From NCBI GenBank assembly GCA_003155795.1, contig PMEM01000019.1, positions 149,981 through 183,557 on the forward strand: a stretch of DNA of 33,577 nt. The letters run 5' to 3'. Source of the stretch: Gemmatimonadota bacterium (GTDB lineage Bacteria; Gemmatimonadota; Gemmatimonadetes; Gemmatimonadales; Gemmatimonadaceae). A program made the position numbers and the translations under genes. This document shows positions 24,471 to 32,739 of this stretch, one piece after another (positions within the stretch are counted from its first letter, which is position 1; each line of letters begins with the position of its first letter). The notes beneath the pieces were generated by a model. It saw nothing but the letters and a program-made list of their open reading frames with translations, had not been told where the DNA came from and did not search any database.

Positions 24471-24954
24471 TACAAATCCACCAGAGGTCGTCGGCAGCGC
24501 GCTCGTGGCGATTCGACGACTCGTTCGAACACTTCGAAAGACTGCGGTATCTACCGAGCGCGAGACTGGCCTGAGCACCGCACAAACGTTTGTTTTACAA
24601 CTCCTGCTGGTCGCTCCAGCCGAGTCGATGAACGAGCTCGCCGAGCGAACTTCTACGGACCAGAGCTCCGTTTCCGTGGTGGTCAGCCGACTCGAAGCCA
24701 AGGGGTTGGTCGCACGTCAGCCGTCGGCTACTGACGCACGCCGAACTCAGGTCGTCATTACCAGTAACGGTATTGCGCTGATGCACAGCAAACCGTCCAC
24801 AGTCCAGGAACGACTCACGCACGCGTTGGCCTGTCTGCCGCCGAACTCGCTGCAACTCCTGGCAACTGAACTGAACAGCCTTGTCGCCCTCCTCGGCGCC
24901 GGGGAAGAACCCGCCACACTGATCTTTGAAGATGACGCGCCAGGCACCAACTGA
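24460..24954 (+). CDS. MarR-family transcriptional regulator
   Basis: 164-aa winged-helix regulator. Residues about 10-50 form the helical dimer arm (VVGSALVAIRRLVRTLRKTA, LSTAQTFVLQLLLVAP). Residues 56-104 match the MarR DNA-binding region: SMNELAERTSTDQSSVSVVVSRLEAKGLVARQPSATDARRTQVVITSNG, with the wing DARR motif. The C-terminal helices close the dimer (VQERLTHALACLPPNSLQLLATELNSLVALLG). Family members sense small molecules or oxidation, and none can be named here. The frame is open upstream to a non-ATG at 24427, but the ATG at the centre of the palindrome fits the family length. Its 3' end overlaps the ClC gene by 23 nt, suggesting coupled translation and control of the transporter. Confidence 0.88.
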   Translation: MGTNTNPPEVVGSALVAIRRLVRTLRKTAVSTERETGLSTAQTFVLQLLLVAPAESMNELAERTSTDQSSVSVVVSRLEAKGLVARQPSATDARRTQVVITSNGIALMHSKPSTVQERLTHALACLPPNSLQLLATELNSLVALLGAGEEPATLIFEDDAPGTN

Positions 24955-26404
24955 AACTGTTGAAACACCTCCGTTCTACGATGTAGAACAACGTCGCACG
25001 CTCGTCATATCAGGGTTGGCAATTGCCGTTGGCGTCGGCGCCATCGGAATCGCACAACTGCTCATATCGGCGATCAGACTCGTGACGAACATCATGTTCT
25101 ACGGGAATTTCAGCATCGTCAACAACTCGCCAGCCGACAACCACCTGGGAGGCTGGGTTATCGTGATGCCGGTGATCGGTGGCATGATCGTCGGCCTCAT
25201 GGCGCGATACGGCTCCGGTGCAATCCGCGGACATGGCATTCCGGAAGCGATGGAACAGATCCTCACCAACGAAAGCAAGATCTCACCGAAGATAACGGTG
25301 CTCAAGCCGTTGTCTGCAGCGATCGCCATCGGTAGCGGCGGCCCATTCGGCGCCGAGGGCCCGATCATCGCGACCGGCGGAGCACTCGGCTCGCTTGTGG
25401 GTCAGGTTCTGCATACAACGCCGGACGAACGGAAGACACTTCTTGCAGCGGGTGCCGCGGCAGGAATGGCAGCGATCTTCGGAACGCCAGTGGCAGCGGT
25501 CCTACTCGCAATCGAGCTGTTGCTGTTCGAATACCGTCCTCGCTCACTCGTTCCGGTTGCGCTCGCATCTGCGACCGCGACGGGTATTCGTATGGTGTTC
25601 GAAGGTTCGGCGGGCGTGTTCCAGATGCCGTCGTTGACGCAGCCGAGTGGTGAAGCACTGCTGACGTACATGCTACTCGGTGCGATTGTGGGAGTCGTGG
25701 CAGTCTTCGTCACAAAGTCACTCTACTATATCGAAGTCGGGTTCGAGAAGTTGCCGGTGCACTGGATGTGGTTTCCGGCGATCGGCGCGGTTGTTGTTGG
25801 TGTGATCGGATACTTCGAGCCGCGGACACTCGGCGTTGGGTACGACAATATCTCGAACATCCTGGCCGGCAACTTTACGAACACAGTGTTGCTGGCGTTG
25901 GTTATTCTCAAATTCGTGTCATGGTCGATTGCGCTGGGGAGCGGGACGTCGGGTGGTACACTCGCGCCATTGTTCACGATCGGTGGTGGATTTGGCGCAC
26001 TGCTGGGAATTCTCTGTGTTCACTGGTTCCCGGGGCTGGGGATCGATCCGAGGATCGCTGCGCTGGTTGGAATGGCTGCGATATTCGCAGGCGCATCGCG
26101 CGCCCTGCTGACTTCGGTTGTGTTCGCGTTTGAGACGACGCGACAGCCGATCGGACTGCTGCCGTTGCTGGGCGGCTGTACGGCTGCATTCATGATCTCG
26201 TCGCTGATGATGCGCTACACGATCATGACCGAGAAGCTCGCGCGGCGCGGCACGCATGTACCCACGGAGTATATCGCCGCGGACCCCGACGAGATCGCGC
26301 GAATCGATGCAGCGGCAGTGCGGGAGCGTCACTACAATCTTCCTCCTGAGTTCGGCGGGAAGCGTCATGATGCGGAGGAGGCACGCGCGACGGAGATTCT
26401 GTAG
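24932..26404 (+). CDS. ClC-family chloride channel/antiporter
   Basis: 490-aa membrane protein with about 10-12 hydrophobic segments. ClC pore motifs are GHGIPEAM at 100-107 (the GSGIP position, with His where E. coli ClC has Ser), GSGGPFGAEGPI (134-145), which keeps the gating Glu E142 but has Ala for the usual Arg/Lys of GREGP, and GTSGGTLAPLF near the middle of the second half. The His variant is common among bacterial ClC relatives. Whether it carries Cl-, another anion or exchanges H+ cannot be read from the sequence. The C-terminus ends in a short cytoplasmic tail without CBS domains. The ATG at 24932 lies inside the 3' end of marR (23-nt overlap), and a TTG at 24926 is less likely. Confidence 0.92.
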   Translation: MTRQAPTETVETPPFYDVEQRRTLVISGLAIAVGVGAIGIAQLLISAIRLVTNIMFYGNFSIVNNSPADNHLGGWVIVMPVIGGMIVGLMARYGSGAIRGHGIPEAMEQILTNESKISPKITVLKPLSAAIAIGSGGPFGAEGPIIATGGALGSLVGQVLHTTPDERKTLLAAGAAAGMAAIFGTPVAAVLLAIELLLFEYRPRSLVPVALASATATGIRMVFEGSAGVFQMPSLTQPSGEALLTYMLLGAIVGVVAVFVTKSLYYIEVGFEKLPVHWMWFPAIGAVVVGVIGYFEPRTLGVGYDNISNILAGNFTNTVLLALVILKFVSWSIALGSGTSGGTLAPLFTIGGGFGALLGILCVHWFPGLGIDPRIAALVGMAAIFAGASRALLTSVVFAFETTRQPIGLLPLLGGCTAAFMISSLMMRYTIMTEKLARRGTHVPTEYIAADPDEIARIDAAAVRERHYNLPPEFGGKRHDAEEARATEIL

Positions 26405-26425
26405 GGCCGGCCGCGCCGGGATGAT

Positions 26426-26463
26426 GAGTCAGGTCGATATCAATTAGATTCCGGGCCTGACTC
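26426..26463. promoter_or_regulatory. 8-bp inverted repeat in the leader of the acetyltransferase run
   Basis: GAGTCAGG and CCTGACTC flank a 22-nt spacer containing GATATC, just before the GGAG/AGGA ribosome site of the gene starting at 26479. It may be an operator or a leader stem that follows the ClC gene. The long spacer makes it weaker than the other dyads. Confidence 0.35.
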
Positions 26464-26478
26464 GGAGAACAGGATCAA

Positions 26479-27135
26479 ATGGACGAGAAAACGCGGTACG
26501 TCAAACAGGCGCCGATGACCATTGCCCCGGTGACTTTGGAAGGGCGCAAGGTCCGCCTCATCCCCATGACACGCGAAGACGTCGACGCACTATTCGCGGC
26601 CGCGAATTTCTCCGAGATATGGGAACTCACCGGGACGCTGCCGATGAAGACTGTCGAAGACATGCGAAACTATGTCGACGTCGCACTTGCCGAACGCGAT
26701 GCCGGCGGTGCAATTCCGTTCGTAACGACCGACGCCGTTACTGGAGAGATCATCGGATCGACGCGGTTCGCTGGCATCGATCTGAACGATCACCGAGTGG
26801 AGATTGGCTGGACGTGGATGAGACCTGACCGTCAGCGCACGGGGATCAACGGCGAGGCGAAGTCGCTGATGCTGCAGCACGCCTTTGATGTCTGGGGTGC
26901 GCTTCGCGTCGAGATCAAGACCGACGTCCGGAACGCCAGGTCGCGCGCTGCCATTGAGCGACTGGGCGCGAAATGCGAGGGTATTTTTCGGCAGCACAGA
27001 ATCGTGCGAGACGGCCGCGTGCGCGACACCGTGTACTACAGCATCATCGATACGGAATGGCGCGATCCGAAGCATCGCGCGTATCAGAATGCGGTATCGT
27101 TCGGGATAACGCCGAAGCCGACGTCGATATTATGA
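26479..27135 (+). CDS. GNAT acetyltransferase, RimJ/RimL type
   Basis: 218-aa single GNAT domain. After a short extension, VTLEGRKVRLIPMTREDVDALFAA starts the domain as in RimJ/RimL-like N-acetyltransferases. A central strand region reads GEIIGSTRFAGIDLNDHRVEIGWTWM, then the acetyl-CoA loop region is RPDRQRTGINGEAKSLML, followed by VEIKTDVRNARSRAAIERLGAKCEGIFRQHRIVRDGRVRDTVYYSI, the usual RimL C-terminal pattern. Family members acetylate protein N-termini, antibiotics or small amines, and the target is unknown. AGGA precedes the ATG at 26479. A start at residue 13 (26515) would also fit. Its stop overlaps the next gene's start as ATGA, so the two are translationally coupled. Confidence 0.88.
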   Translation: MDEKTRYVKQAPMTIAPVTLEGRKVRLIPMTREDVDALFAAANFSEIWELTGTLPMKTVEDMRNYVDVALAERDAGGAIPFVTTDAVTGEIIGSTRFAGIDLNDHRVEIGWTWMRPDRQRTGINGEAKSLMLQHAFDVWGALRVEIKTDVRNARSRAAIERLGAKCEGIFRQHRIVRDGRVRDTVYYSIIDTEWRDPKHRAYQNAVSFGITPKPTSIL

Positions 27136-28046
27136 CCGACGCGTATTCCTTTCGCACGCTCGACGTTTTCACCGATGCACTATTCGGTGGCAATCCGCTC
27201 GCGGTACTGACAGATGCGCGCGGTTTGAGTACGGAGCAGATGGAGCGCATTACACGAGAGTTCAATCTCTCTGAAACCGTGTTCATTCTTCCTCCGGAGA
27301 ATCCGGCGCTCACTCGACGCGTGCGGATCTTCACGCCAGGCCGTGAGTTGCCGTTTGCAGGTCACCCGACTGTCGGGACGGCATTTCTGCTGGCGGCGAC
27401 CGGCATGATCCCGCTCACCGAGGGCGAGACGCACATCGTACTGGAAGAGGGCGTCGGGCCCGTTGCGGTAACGATTCAAGTCGAGAACGGGGCTCCGCTT
27501 TCGGCGGAACTTACCGCGGTGCAGGCACCGGAGTTCAGGAGCGACGTGCCGAGTGCGAAAGATGTGGCGGCGGTGTTGTCCTTGAATGCGTCCGATGTAT
27601 CGATGGGAGAATTCGCGCCGGAAGCTGTTTCGTGTGGCGTGCCGTTTCTGATCGCTCCGCTTATTAACCGCGACGCGGTGAGCCGTGCGCGGCTTGATCG
27701 CGCTGCTTTCGAACGCGTGCTTTCGGGAACCTGGGCTCCCGAGATATTTCTATTTGACGTCAGCGCCGCCACGACGGGTGGCACTATCGGCGCGCGAATG
27801 TTCGCGCCGGACCTGGGAATTGGTGAAGATCCGGCGACCGGCTCTGCGGCGGTGTGTCTGGCGGGCTACCTCGCGAAGAGATCCCCTGGCGACGGGACGC
27901 TACGCTGGACAGTTGCGCAGGGTGTCGAGATGGGACGGCCGAGCACGTTGATGATCTCGGCGGAGCGGAAGAACCAGATCGTGGACAGCGTACGTGTTGC
28001 CGGCAAGTCGGTGCTGGTCAGCGAGGGAATTCTGCGAGTAGAGTGA
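27132..28046 (+). CDS. PhzF-family isomerase/epimerase-like protein
   Basis: 304-aa member of the PhzF/diaminopimelate-epimerase-like fold, with two similar lobes. N-lobe motifs are SFRTLDVFTDALFGGNPLAV and FNLSETVF with the likely acid E48 (E45 in Pseudomonas PhzF), then GRELPFAGHPTVGTAF. The C-lobe has the conserved GEDPATGSAAVCLAGYL. Named PhzF isomerises a phenazine precursor, but most homologues have no known substrate and no other phenazine gene is near, so I do not give a symbol. It starts in an ATGA overlap with the upstream acetyltransferase stop and is followed after 42 nt by the amidase gene. The frame is open upstream, but that part overlaps the acetyltransferase. Confidence 0.9.
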   Translation: MTDAYSFRTLDVFTDALFGGNPLAVLTDARGLSTEQMERITREFNLSETVFILPPENPALTRRVRIFTPGRELPFAGHPTVGTAFLLAATGMIPLTEGETHIVLEEGVGPVAVTIQVENGAPLSAELTAVQAPEFRSDVPSAKDVAAVLSLNASDVSMGEFAPEAVSCGVPFLIAPLINRDAVSRARLDRAAFERVLSGTWAPEIFLFDVSAATTGGTIGARMFAPDLGIGEDPATGSAAVCLAGYLAKRSPGDGTLRWTVAQGVEMGRPSTLMISAERKNQIVDSVRVAGKSVLVSEGILRVE

Positions 28047-28088
28047 GACCACCTACCGGCACCCTGCCCTGCGTGTGAAGTTTCGTGC

Positions 28089-28988
28089 ATGGCAGATTCG
28101 GTCAATCTCACGGTAGTCCAGTTCCAGCCCAGAAAGAACGATTACACCGGGAATCTGAAGCGATTCGAACAATTGTTCGATACGCTTGTGAATGTCGAAG
28201 CACGGCCCGATGTCATCGCCTTCTCCGAAACCGTGTTGACGGGCTATTTCGTGGAGGGAGGAGTTCGCGATGTAGCCCTTCCGGCGACAACCTTTGCGAG
28301 CGATCTGAATCGCGCGTATCGCGCGCGTTGCAAGGGACAGGTGGACGTGGTCGCGGGCTTCTACGAGGTGCACGAGAACACGTATTTCAACAGTGCGATG
28401 TACGTGACGCTTGGTGGCGATGAGCCGATCGTCGCGCACGTTCATCGGAAGCTCTTTCTCCCAACGTACGGTTTGTTCGATGAGGAGCGGTTCGTCGAGC
28501 ACGGCCTGAATATTCGCGCCTTCGACACGCGATGGGGCCGTGCGGCGCTCATGATCTGTGAGGACGCATGGCACGCAGTGACGGCGACCGCAGCCGCACT
28601 GGATGGTGCGCAGATCATCTTCGTTCCATCGGCGTCGCCCGCGCGCGGCGCGTGGCCGCAGCCTGACGAGGAGATGCGGGGGCCGGCGAGCACGCATCGA
28701 TGGGAACGTCTCGCTCGAGATCGGGCGGAAGAGCACGGAGTGTTCTTCGCTGTGATTCAGCTCACCGGCAATGAGGGCGGCAAGGCGTTTCCTGGCGGTT
28801 CAGTCATCGCCGGACCGGATGGCGACGTGCGCGCCCGCGCACCGTTGTGGGACGAGGCGTCAATCGCAGTCACGCTGGACCTGCAGGACATAACGCGCGC
28901 GCGTGCGTCGTCACCGTTGCTCGCCGATCTGCGCACCATGCTTCCGCACATGCTGCGCTCGCTCCAGCGCGCCGGCGAGCGCGAGTAG
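28089..28988 (+). CDS. Nitrilase-fold amidase, likely glutaminase partner of NadE
   Basis: 299-aa carbon-nitrogen hydrolase with the full Glu-Lys-Cys triad: E47 (FSETVLTGYF), K121 (HRKLFLPTYG) and C157 (MICEDAW), plus the downstream AEEHGVFFAVIQLTGNEGG segment. These motif contexts (SETVLTGY and the LPTYG/DE run) are like the N-terminal glutaminase domain of glutamine-dependent NAD synthetases, which feed ammonia to the NadE domain. Here the domain is a separate gene ending 5 nt before nadE, on the same strand. A general omega-amidase or nitrilase role is the alternative. The ATG at 28089 fits the fold's first strand (VNLTVVQFQP). Confidence 0.86.
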   Translation: MADSVNLTVVQFQPRKNDYTGNLKRFEQLFDTLVNVEARPDVIAFSETVLTGYFVEGGVRDVALPATTFASDLNRAYRARCKGQVDVVAGFYEVHENTYFNSAMYVTLGGDEPIVAHVHRKLFLPTYGLFDEERFVEHGLNIRAFDTRWGRAALMICEDAWHAVTATAAALDGAQIIFVPSASPARGAWPQPDEEMRGPASTHRWERLARDRAEEHGVFFAVIQLTGNEGGKAFPGGSVIAGPDGDVRARAPLWDEASIAVTLDLQDITRARASSPLLADLRTMLPHMLRSLQRAGERE

Positions 28989-28993
28989 CTGCG

Positions 28994-29842
28994 ATGAAAG
29001 TCGTTGCACCACTCGTGACAACAACAACGCCACCGCCTCTGGCACTCGATTGCGCGCTCGCAACTGAATGGCTCGTTGCGTTCCTGCGTGCGGAATTCAA
29101 GCGACGTGGATTCGAGAAAGCGGTTGTTGGGATGTCCGGAGGTGTGGATTCCGCGGTTACTGGTTTTCTGTGTGCGCGCGCCCTGGGGGCGGAGAACACG
29201 ATTGCGATCCGGATGCCATATCGCACGAGCAGCCCCGAGTCACTCGAACATGCGAAGCTGGTCATCGATACGCTCGGGCTTATTGAGCGCACTGTGGACA
29301 TATCCGGGGCGGTCGATGGCTACTTTGCCAACGAGCCTGACGCCGATGGATCGCGGCGCGGCAATGTCATGGCACGAATGCGAATGATCGTGCTGTTCGA
29401 TCTCTCCGCGAAATATCATGCACTGCCGGTCGGAACAGGCAACAAGACGGAACGCCTTTTCGGCTACTTCACGTGGCACGCCGATGATTCGCCACCGATC
29501 AACCCGCTCGGAGATCTGTTCAAGACACAGGTGTGGGAACTGGCGCGTTTTCTTGGAGTACCGGACGTCATCGTCAACAAACCGGCTTCAGCGGATCTCA
29601 TTCAGGGTCAGACTGACGAGGGCGACTTCGGCATTTCATACGCGAAGGCGGATGACATTCTCAACTGGTTGCTGACTGGTTACAAGCCGGAAGCCATCAT
29701 CGCACACGGGTTTGCTGAAGCCGATGTGAACATCGTACGCAAGAGACTCGGCTCGACACACTGGAAGCGCAAATTGCCGACGGTCGCGATGCTGAGTCCG
29801 ACGGCTATTGGGGAGTCGTATCTGAGACCGGTCGATTACTGA
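28994..29842 (+). CDS. nadE: NAD+ synthetase (synthetase domain only)
   Basis: 282-aa NadE, which amidates deamido-NAD to NAD+ using ATP and ammonia. The PP-loop SGGVDS is at 48-53, then IRMPYRTSSPESLEHAK, GNVMARMRM with the family's GN-x-x-AR-x-R motif, and PVGTGNKTERLFGYFTWHADDSPPINPLGDLFKTQVWELAR, which covers the magnesium/deamido-NAD binding region. The later LQ/IQGQTDEGDFGISYAKAD segment is also typical. There is no glutaminase domain in this polypeptide, and the nitrilase-fold protein encoded 5 nt upstream probably supplies it. The ATG at 28994 gives a normal length, although the frame is open further upstream inside the neighbour. Confidence 0.95.
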   Translation: MKVVAPLVTTTTPPPLALDCALATEWLVAFLRAEFKRRGFEKAVVGMSGGVDSAVTGFLCARALGAENTIAIRMPYRTSSPESLEHAKLVIDTLGLIERTVDISGAVDGYFANEPDADGSRRGNVMARMRMIVLFDLSAKYHALPVGTGNKTERLFGYFTWHADDSPPINPLGDLFKTQVWELARFLGVPDVIVNKPASADLIQGQTDEGDFGISYAKADDILNWLLTGYKPEAIIAHGFAEADVNIVRKRLGSTHWKRKLPTVAMLSPTAIGESYLRPVDY

Positions 29843-29863
29843 GCCTACATAAGGCATCCGCGC

Positions 29864-29900
29864 ACGTAGCCCTCGCGAACTTTAGTCGCAGCAGCTACGT
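29864..29900. terminator. Hairpin between convergent nadE and the Gly-zipper gene
   Basis: ACGTAGC and GCTACGT (perfect 7 bp) enclose a 23-nt loop with a possible inner GCGA/TCGC stem. It lies 21 nt after the nadE stop and touches the stop of the convergent gene. No T-run follows on either strand. It is a weak terminator candidate. Confidence 0.35.
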
Positions 29901-30271
29901 CAGCGTTCGAAAACCCCGCCCAGCAGGTATCCGAGGATGCCCCCGATCACCACCCCGCCGACCGCGCCAGGCCGTCCACTGCATCCGTTTTCGCCCTTGC
30001 AAAGCCCCCCGTACCACTTGTAGCCGAGGAAGCCACCCAGAGTGGCTCCGATGGTAGCGCCCACCCAGTGCGGGGTGCCGGATTGAGTCGCTTGGGTGGT
30101 GTCACGTCCGACGACAACCGTCGACTCTACACGGAGTGCCTGCCGCATGGAGGTCGGCGCTTCGGCCCGAGTGACGCCAACGACTTGCGCGCGTTGCGCC
30201 TGGCTAACCGCGGGCATCGCGAGTAGCACCAGCGAGGCACCCGCGATAGCCGTGAGTCCAGGTAAGTGCAT
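29900..30271 (-). CDS. Small exported glycine-zipper protein (123 aa)
   Basis: Function unknown. GGAGG precedes the ATG at 30271. MHLPGLTAIAGASLVLLAMPAVSQAQ is a signal peptide with likely cleavage near SQA. A polar middle part follows (RVESTVVVGRDTTQATQ), then two Gly-rich hydrophobic helices, WVGATIGATLGGFLGYKWYG and AVGGVVIGGILGYLLGGVF, separated by a short loop with two cysteines (LCKGENGCSG). Glycine-zipper hairpins of this type occur in outer-membrane-associated proteins such as the 17-kDa antigen family. It follows the M20 gene on the same strand by 58 nt, across a short GC hairpin (30289-30306), so it may or may not be in that operon. The signal and start are convincing. Confidence 0.75.
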   Translation of the reverse strand: MHLPGLTAIAGASLVLLAMPAVSQAQRAQVVGVTRAEAPTSMRQALRVESTVVVGRDTTQATQSGTPHWVGATIGATLGGFLGYKWYGGLCKGENGCSGRPGAVGGVVIGGILGYLLGGVFER

Positions 30272-30329
30272 CAGTCCTCCAGCGTTGGGGCCGCCCAGGA
30301 GCGGCCGTTGGGGCGGTCACGATGCAGTC

Positions 30330-31574
30330 TTACACCGCCGCATTGCCCAGCGCCGCTGACGCCACTCGGGCGCACTCCGCCAACACTGCGGCCCCGATAA
30401 ACAGAGCGCCTTCGTCGGCATAATAGCCCGGCGAATGCGCACCGATCACCTTCCCGCCGGCTTCCCGCGCGCCTATGCGCAGAAAACAGCCGGGAATGCT
30501 TTGCATGTATTCCGCGAAATCCTCGCCGCCCATGTTGGTGGTGCCGAGCGGTGTCAGCGCGTCTGCGCCAAGTACGCTGGTGACGGCTTCACGCGCCCAG
30601 CCGATTGCGTTGGCTGGATTCACGATCGGCGGTGTCCCGCCTGATAGCGTGACTTTCGCCGTCAATCCGTACGTCGCTGCTATAGCTTCGGCCATGCGCC
30701 GGACTTCCCCTGTGAGCAGCGTGCGCGATTCAACGGTGGTCGCGCGGATGGTTCCGCTCAACTGAACTGAGTCGGGAATGATGTTGGCGGCCGTTCCGCC
30801 GTCGATCGTACCAACTGTCACAACGCCCGGCATCGCCGGGTCGAGCCGACGAGAGACTATCGTTTGCAGCGCGCCTACCAGCGCAGCTGCACCGACAATT
30901 GGATCGCGGGATTCCTGCGGGCGCGCGCCGTGCGAGCCGGCGCCGGTGATCGTGATGCGGAACGTGTCCGTGGACGCGGCGAGGGCTCCCTCCTGTGCGA
31001 CAACCTGTCCGACCTCAAACCGTCTGTCAACGTGGCCACCAAAAATCGCGCGCACGGAATCCAGCGCTCCGCTCTCCAGAATCGCGCGCGCGCCTTCGCC
31101 GACTTCCTCAGCGGGCTGGAATATGACGAGCACATCGCCACGCGCCGGCGATTTGAGCAAAAGCTGAGTTGCGGCAACGGCCCAGGTCGCGTGTACATCG
31201 TGCCCACACGCGTGCATGACACCCGGGTTCACGGATGAGAACGGGAGCCCGGTGTCTTCCTGAATCGGGAGCGCGTCGATATCGCCACGCAACGCGACCA
31301 CCGGCGCCGAGTGATCGAGGCCCGGTACGCGAACGACCAACCCGGTGTTGGCGACGCGCCGGATATCGGCGACACCAAGGCTGGCAACAGTCGCGCTGAG
31401 CAACTCGACAGTTCGGTTTTCCTTCCAGGAAAGTTCAGGATTGCGATGCAGGTCCCGACGCAGCGACAACAACTGAACCACTGTATCGTCTGGATAAAGA
31501 CTGCGTACGGCTGCAGGTACGTTAGACGACAATTCAGTCGCGCCAGCGTTCGGTGACGTTGATGCTGATTTCAT
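30330..31574 (-). CDS. M20-family amidohydrolase, likely N-succinyl-amino acid deacylase
   Basis: 414-aa metallo-amidohydrolase of the M20D group (hippurate hydrolase/IAA-amino-acid hydrolase type). Metal-site motifs are LRGDIDALPI, HACGHDVHATW and PAEEVGEGARAI (catalytic EE), with GSHGARP from the dimerisation/lid domain and NMGGEDFAEY near the end. These enzymes cut acyl groups from N-acyl amino acids. It begins 18 nt after the enolase-superfamily racemase gene, which follows the GNAT gene by 22 nt. In Geobacillus the same trio racemises N-succinyl amino acids and then removes succinate from the L-form. By that context this is the L-selective desuccinylase. Acyl group and stereochemistry are inferred, not visible. 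There is no signal peptide, so it is cytoplasmic. Confidence 0.85.
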   Translation of the reverse strand: MKSASTSPNAGATELSSNVPAAVRSLYPDDTVVQLLSLRRDLHRNPELSWKENRTVELLSATVASLGVADIRRVANTGLVVRVPGLDHSAPVVALRGDIDALPIQEDTGLPFSSVNPGVMHACGHDVHATWAVAATQLLLKSPARGDVLVIFQPAEEVGEGARAILESGALDSVRAIFGGHVDRRFEVGQVVAQEGALAASTDTFRITITGAGSHGARPQESRDPIVGAAALVGALQTIVSRRLDPAMPGVVTVGTIDGGTAANIIPDSVQLSGTIRATTVESRTLLTGEVRRMAEAIAATYGLTAKVTLSGGTPPIVNPANAIGWAREAVTSVLGADALTPLGTTNMGGEDFAEYMQSIPGCFLRIGAREAGGKVIGAHSPGYYADEGALFIGAAVLAECARVASAALGNAAV

Positions 31575-31592
31575 GATTTGGCGATGGGTCTT

Positions 31593-32717
31593 TCAGTGAG
31601 CGCTGAGAGTCTGCTTGCGGACTGTGATGTTGTCGATTCGATCCTCGTCAACCGCAACGCCGATTCCCGCGTGATCCAGTGGAACCTGGATGATTCCGTC
31701 CGCACTCATCGTCCACTCTGGTTTGACAACGTCCCGCTCCCAGTAGCGCGAACTCGGGCTCAGGTCACCCGGTATTGAGAAATTCGGGAGCGAGGCCAGG
31801 GCAACGTTATATGCTCGCCCCACACCGCTCTCGAGCATGCCACCGCACCAGACGGGGATTCCGTGCTTCGCGCACAGATCATGTATTGCGCGCGCCTGCT
31901 GAAAACCGCCCACACGACCCGGTTTGATGTTGATGATGCGGCCGCTTTTCAGCGTGATCATGTCCTCGGCGCGGTCCACACTCGTGATGGATTCATCGAG
32001 ACAGATCGGCGTCGTCAGCATGTGCTGCAACTCGGCGTGACGTACGATGTCGTCATAGGCGAGCGGCTGCTCTATCATCACGAGATGCAATACGTCGAGG
32101 TGCTTGAGATGCGCGGCGTCCTTGAGAGTGTACGCGTTATTCGCGTCCGCCATCAACGGTGCATCGGGGTACGCCGCGCGAACCGCGTGCAGGAATTCCA
32201 GATCGTGGCCGGGCTCGATCTTGCACTTGATCTTGCGGTAGCCGTCTGCAAGAGCGCGCCCGACGCGCTCGACCAGGGCTTCGGGCGACTTCTGAATGCC
32301 GATCGATATGCCGGTCGGGATCTCTGTGCGTGTGCCGCCGAGGAGTCGGGCAAGCGGGATACCATCGCGCTGAGCGACGAGCGCCCATGATGCCATCTCG
32401 ACCGCCGCCTTGGCCATGTTGTGACCGCGAAAGTTGTGATCGAGGGCGGGATGCACGTCGGCCGCCTGCTCGAACTCGGCACCAAAGACGCGCGGCGCAA
32501 CATACTCCGAGACAACCATCCACGCCGTGTCGATCGTTTCCGAAGCGTAATTGGGCTCCTCGGCCGCAACGCACTCGCTCCACACGGTTACACCGTCGGC
32601 GTCGCGTACCTTGAGGAGCATGATTCGTCGTTCCGTGCAGAGACCGGACGAGATTCGGAATGGCTCCTTTAGTGGGAGCCGGATTTCGTGCAGTTCAATC
32701 TCGCGAATACGAATCAT
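31593..32717 (-). CDS. Enolase-superfamily N-acylamino acid racemase / o-succinylbenzoate synthase
   Basis: 374-aa member of the muconate-lactonizing enzyme subgroup. The start at 32717 follows the GNAT stop by 22 nt; the frame is open 20 codons further, inside that gene. The capping domain precedes the barrel. Catalytic Lys pair is K164-x-K166 (RKIKCKIEPG), metal ligands are D191 (DANNAYT), E216 (IEQPL) and D241 (LDES), and the opposite-face Lys is K265 (KPGRVGG). MenC-type OSBS and NSAR activities share this active site and often occur in one enzyme. The neighbours, a GNAT and an M20 deacylase, favour N-succinylamino acid racemase. No other men gene is in the window, so a menaquinone role cannot be excluded. 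Confidence 0.9.
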   Translation of the reverse strand: MIRIREIELHEIRLPLKEPFRISSGLCTERRIMLLKVRDADGVTVWSECVAAEEPNYASETIDTAWMVVSEYVAPRVFGAEFEQAADVHPALDHNFRGHNMAKAAVEMASWALVAQRDGIPLARLLGGTRTEIPTGISIGIQKSPEALVERVGRALADGYRKIKCKIEPGHDLEFLHAVRAAYPDAPLMADANNAYTLKDAAHLKHLDVLHLVMIEQPLAYDDIVRHAELQHMLTTPICLDESITSVDRAEDMITLKSGRIINIKPGRVGGFQQARAIHDLCAKHGIPVWCGGMLESGVGRAYNVALASLPNFSIPGDLSPSSRYWERDVVKPEWTMSADGIIQVPLDHAGIGVAVDEDRIDNITVRKQTLSAH

Positions 32718-32739
32718 GGACCTGTTCGGTGAGAGCGGT

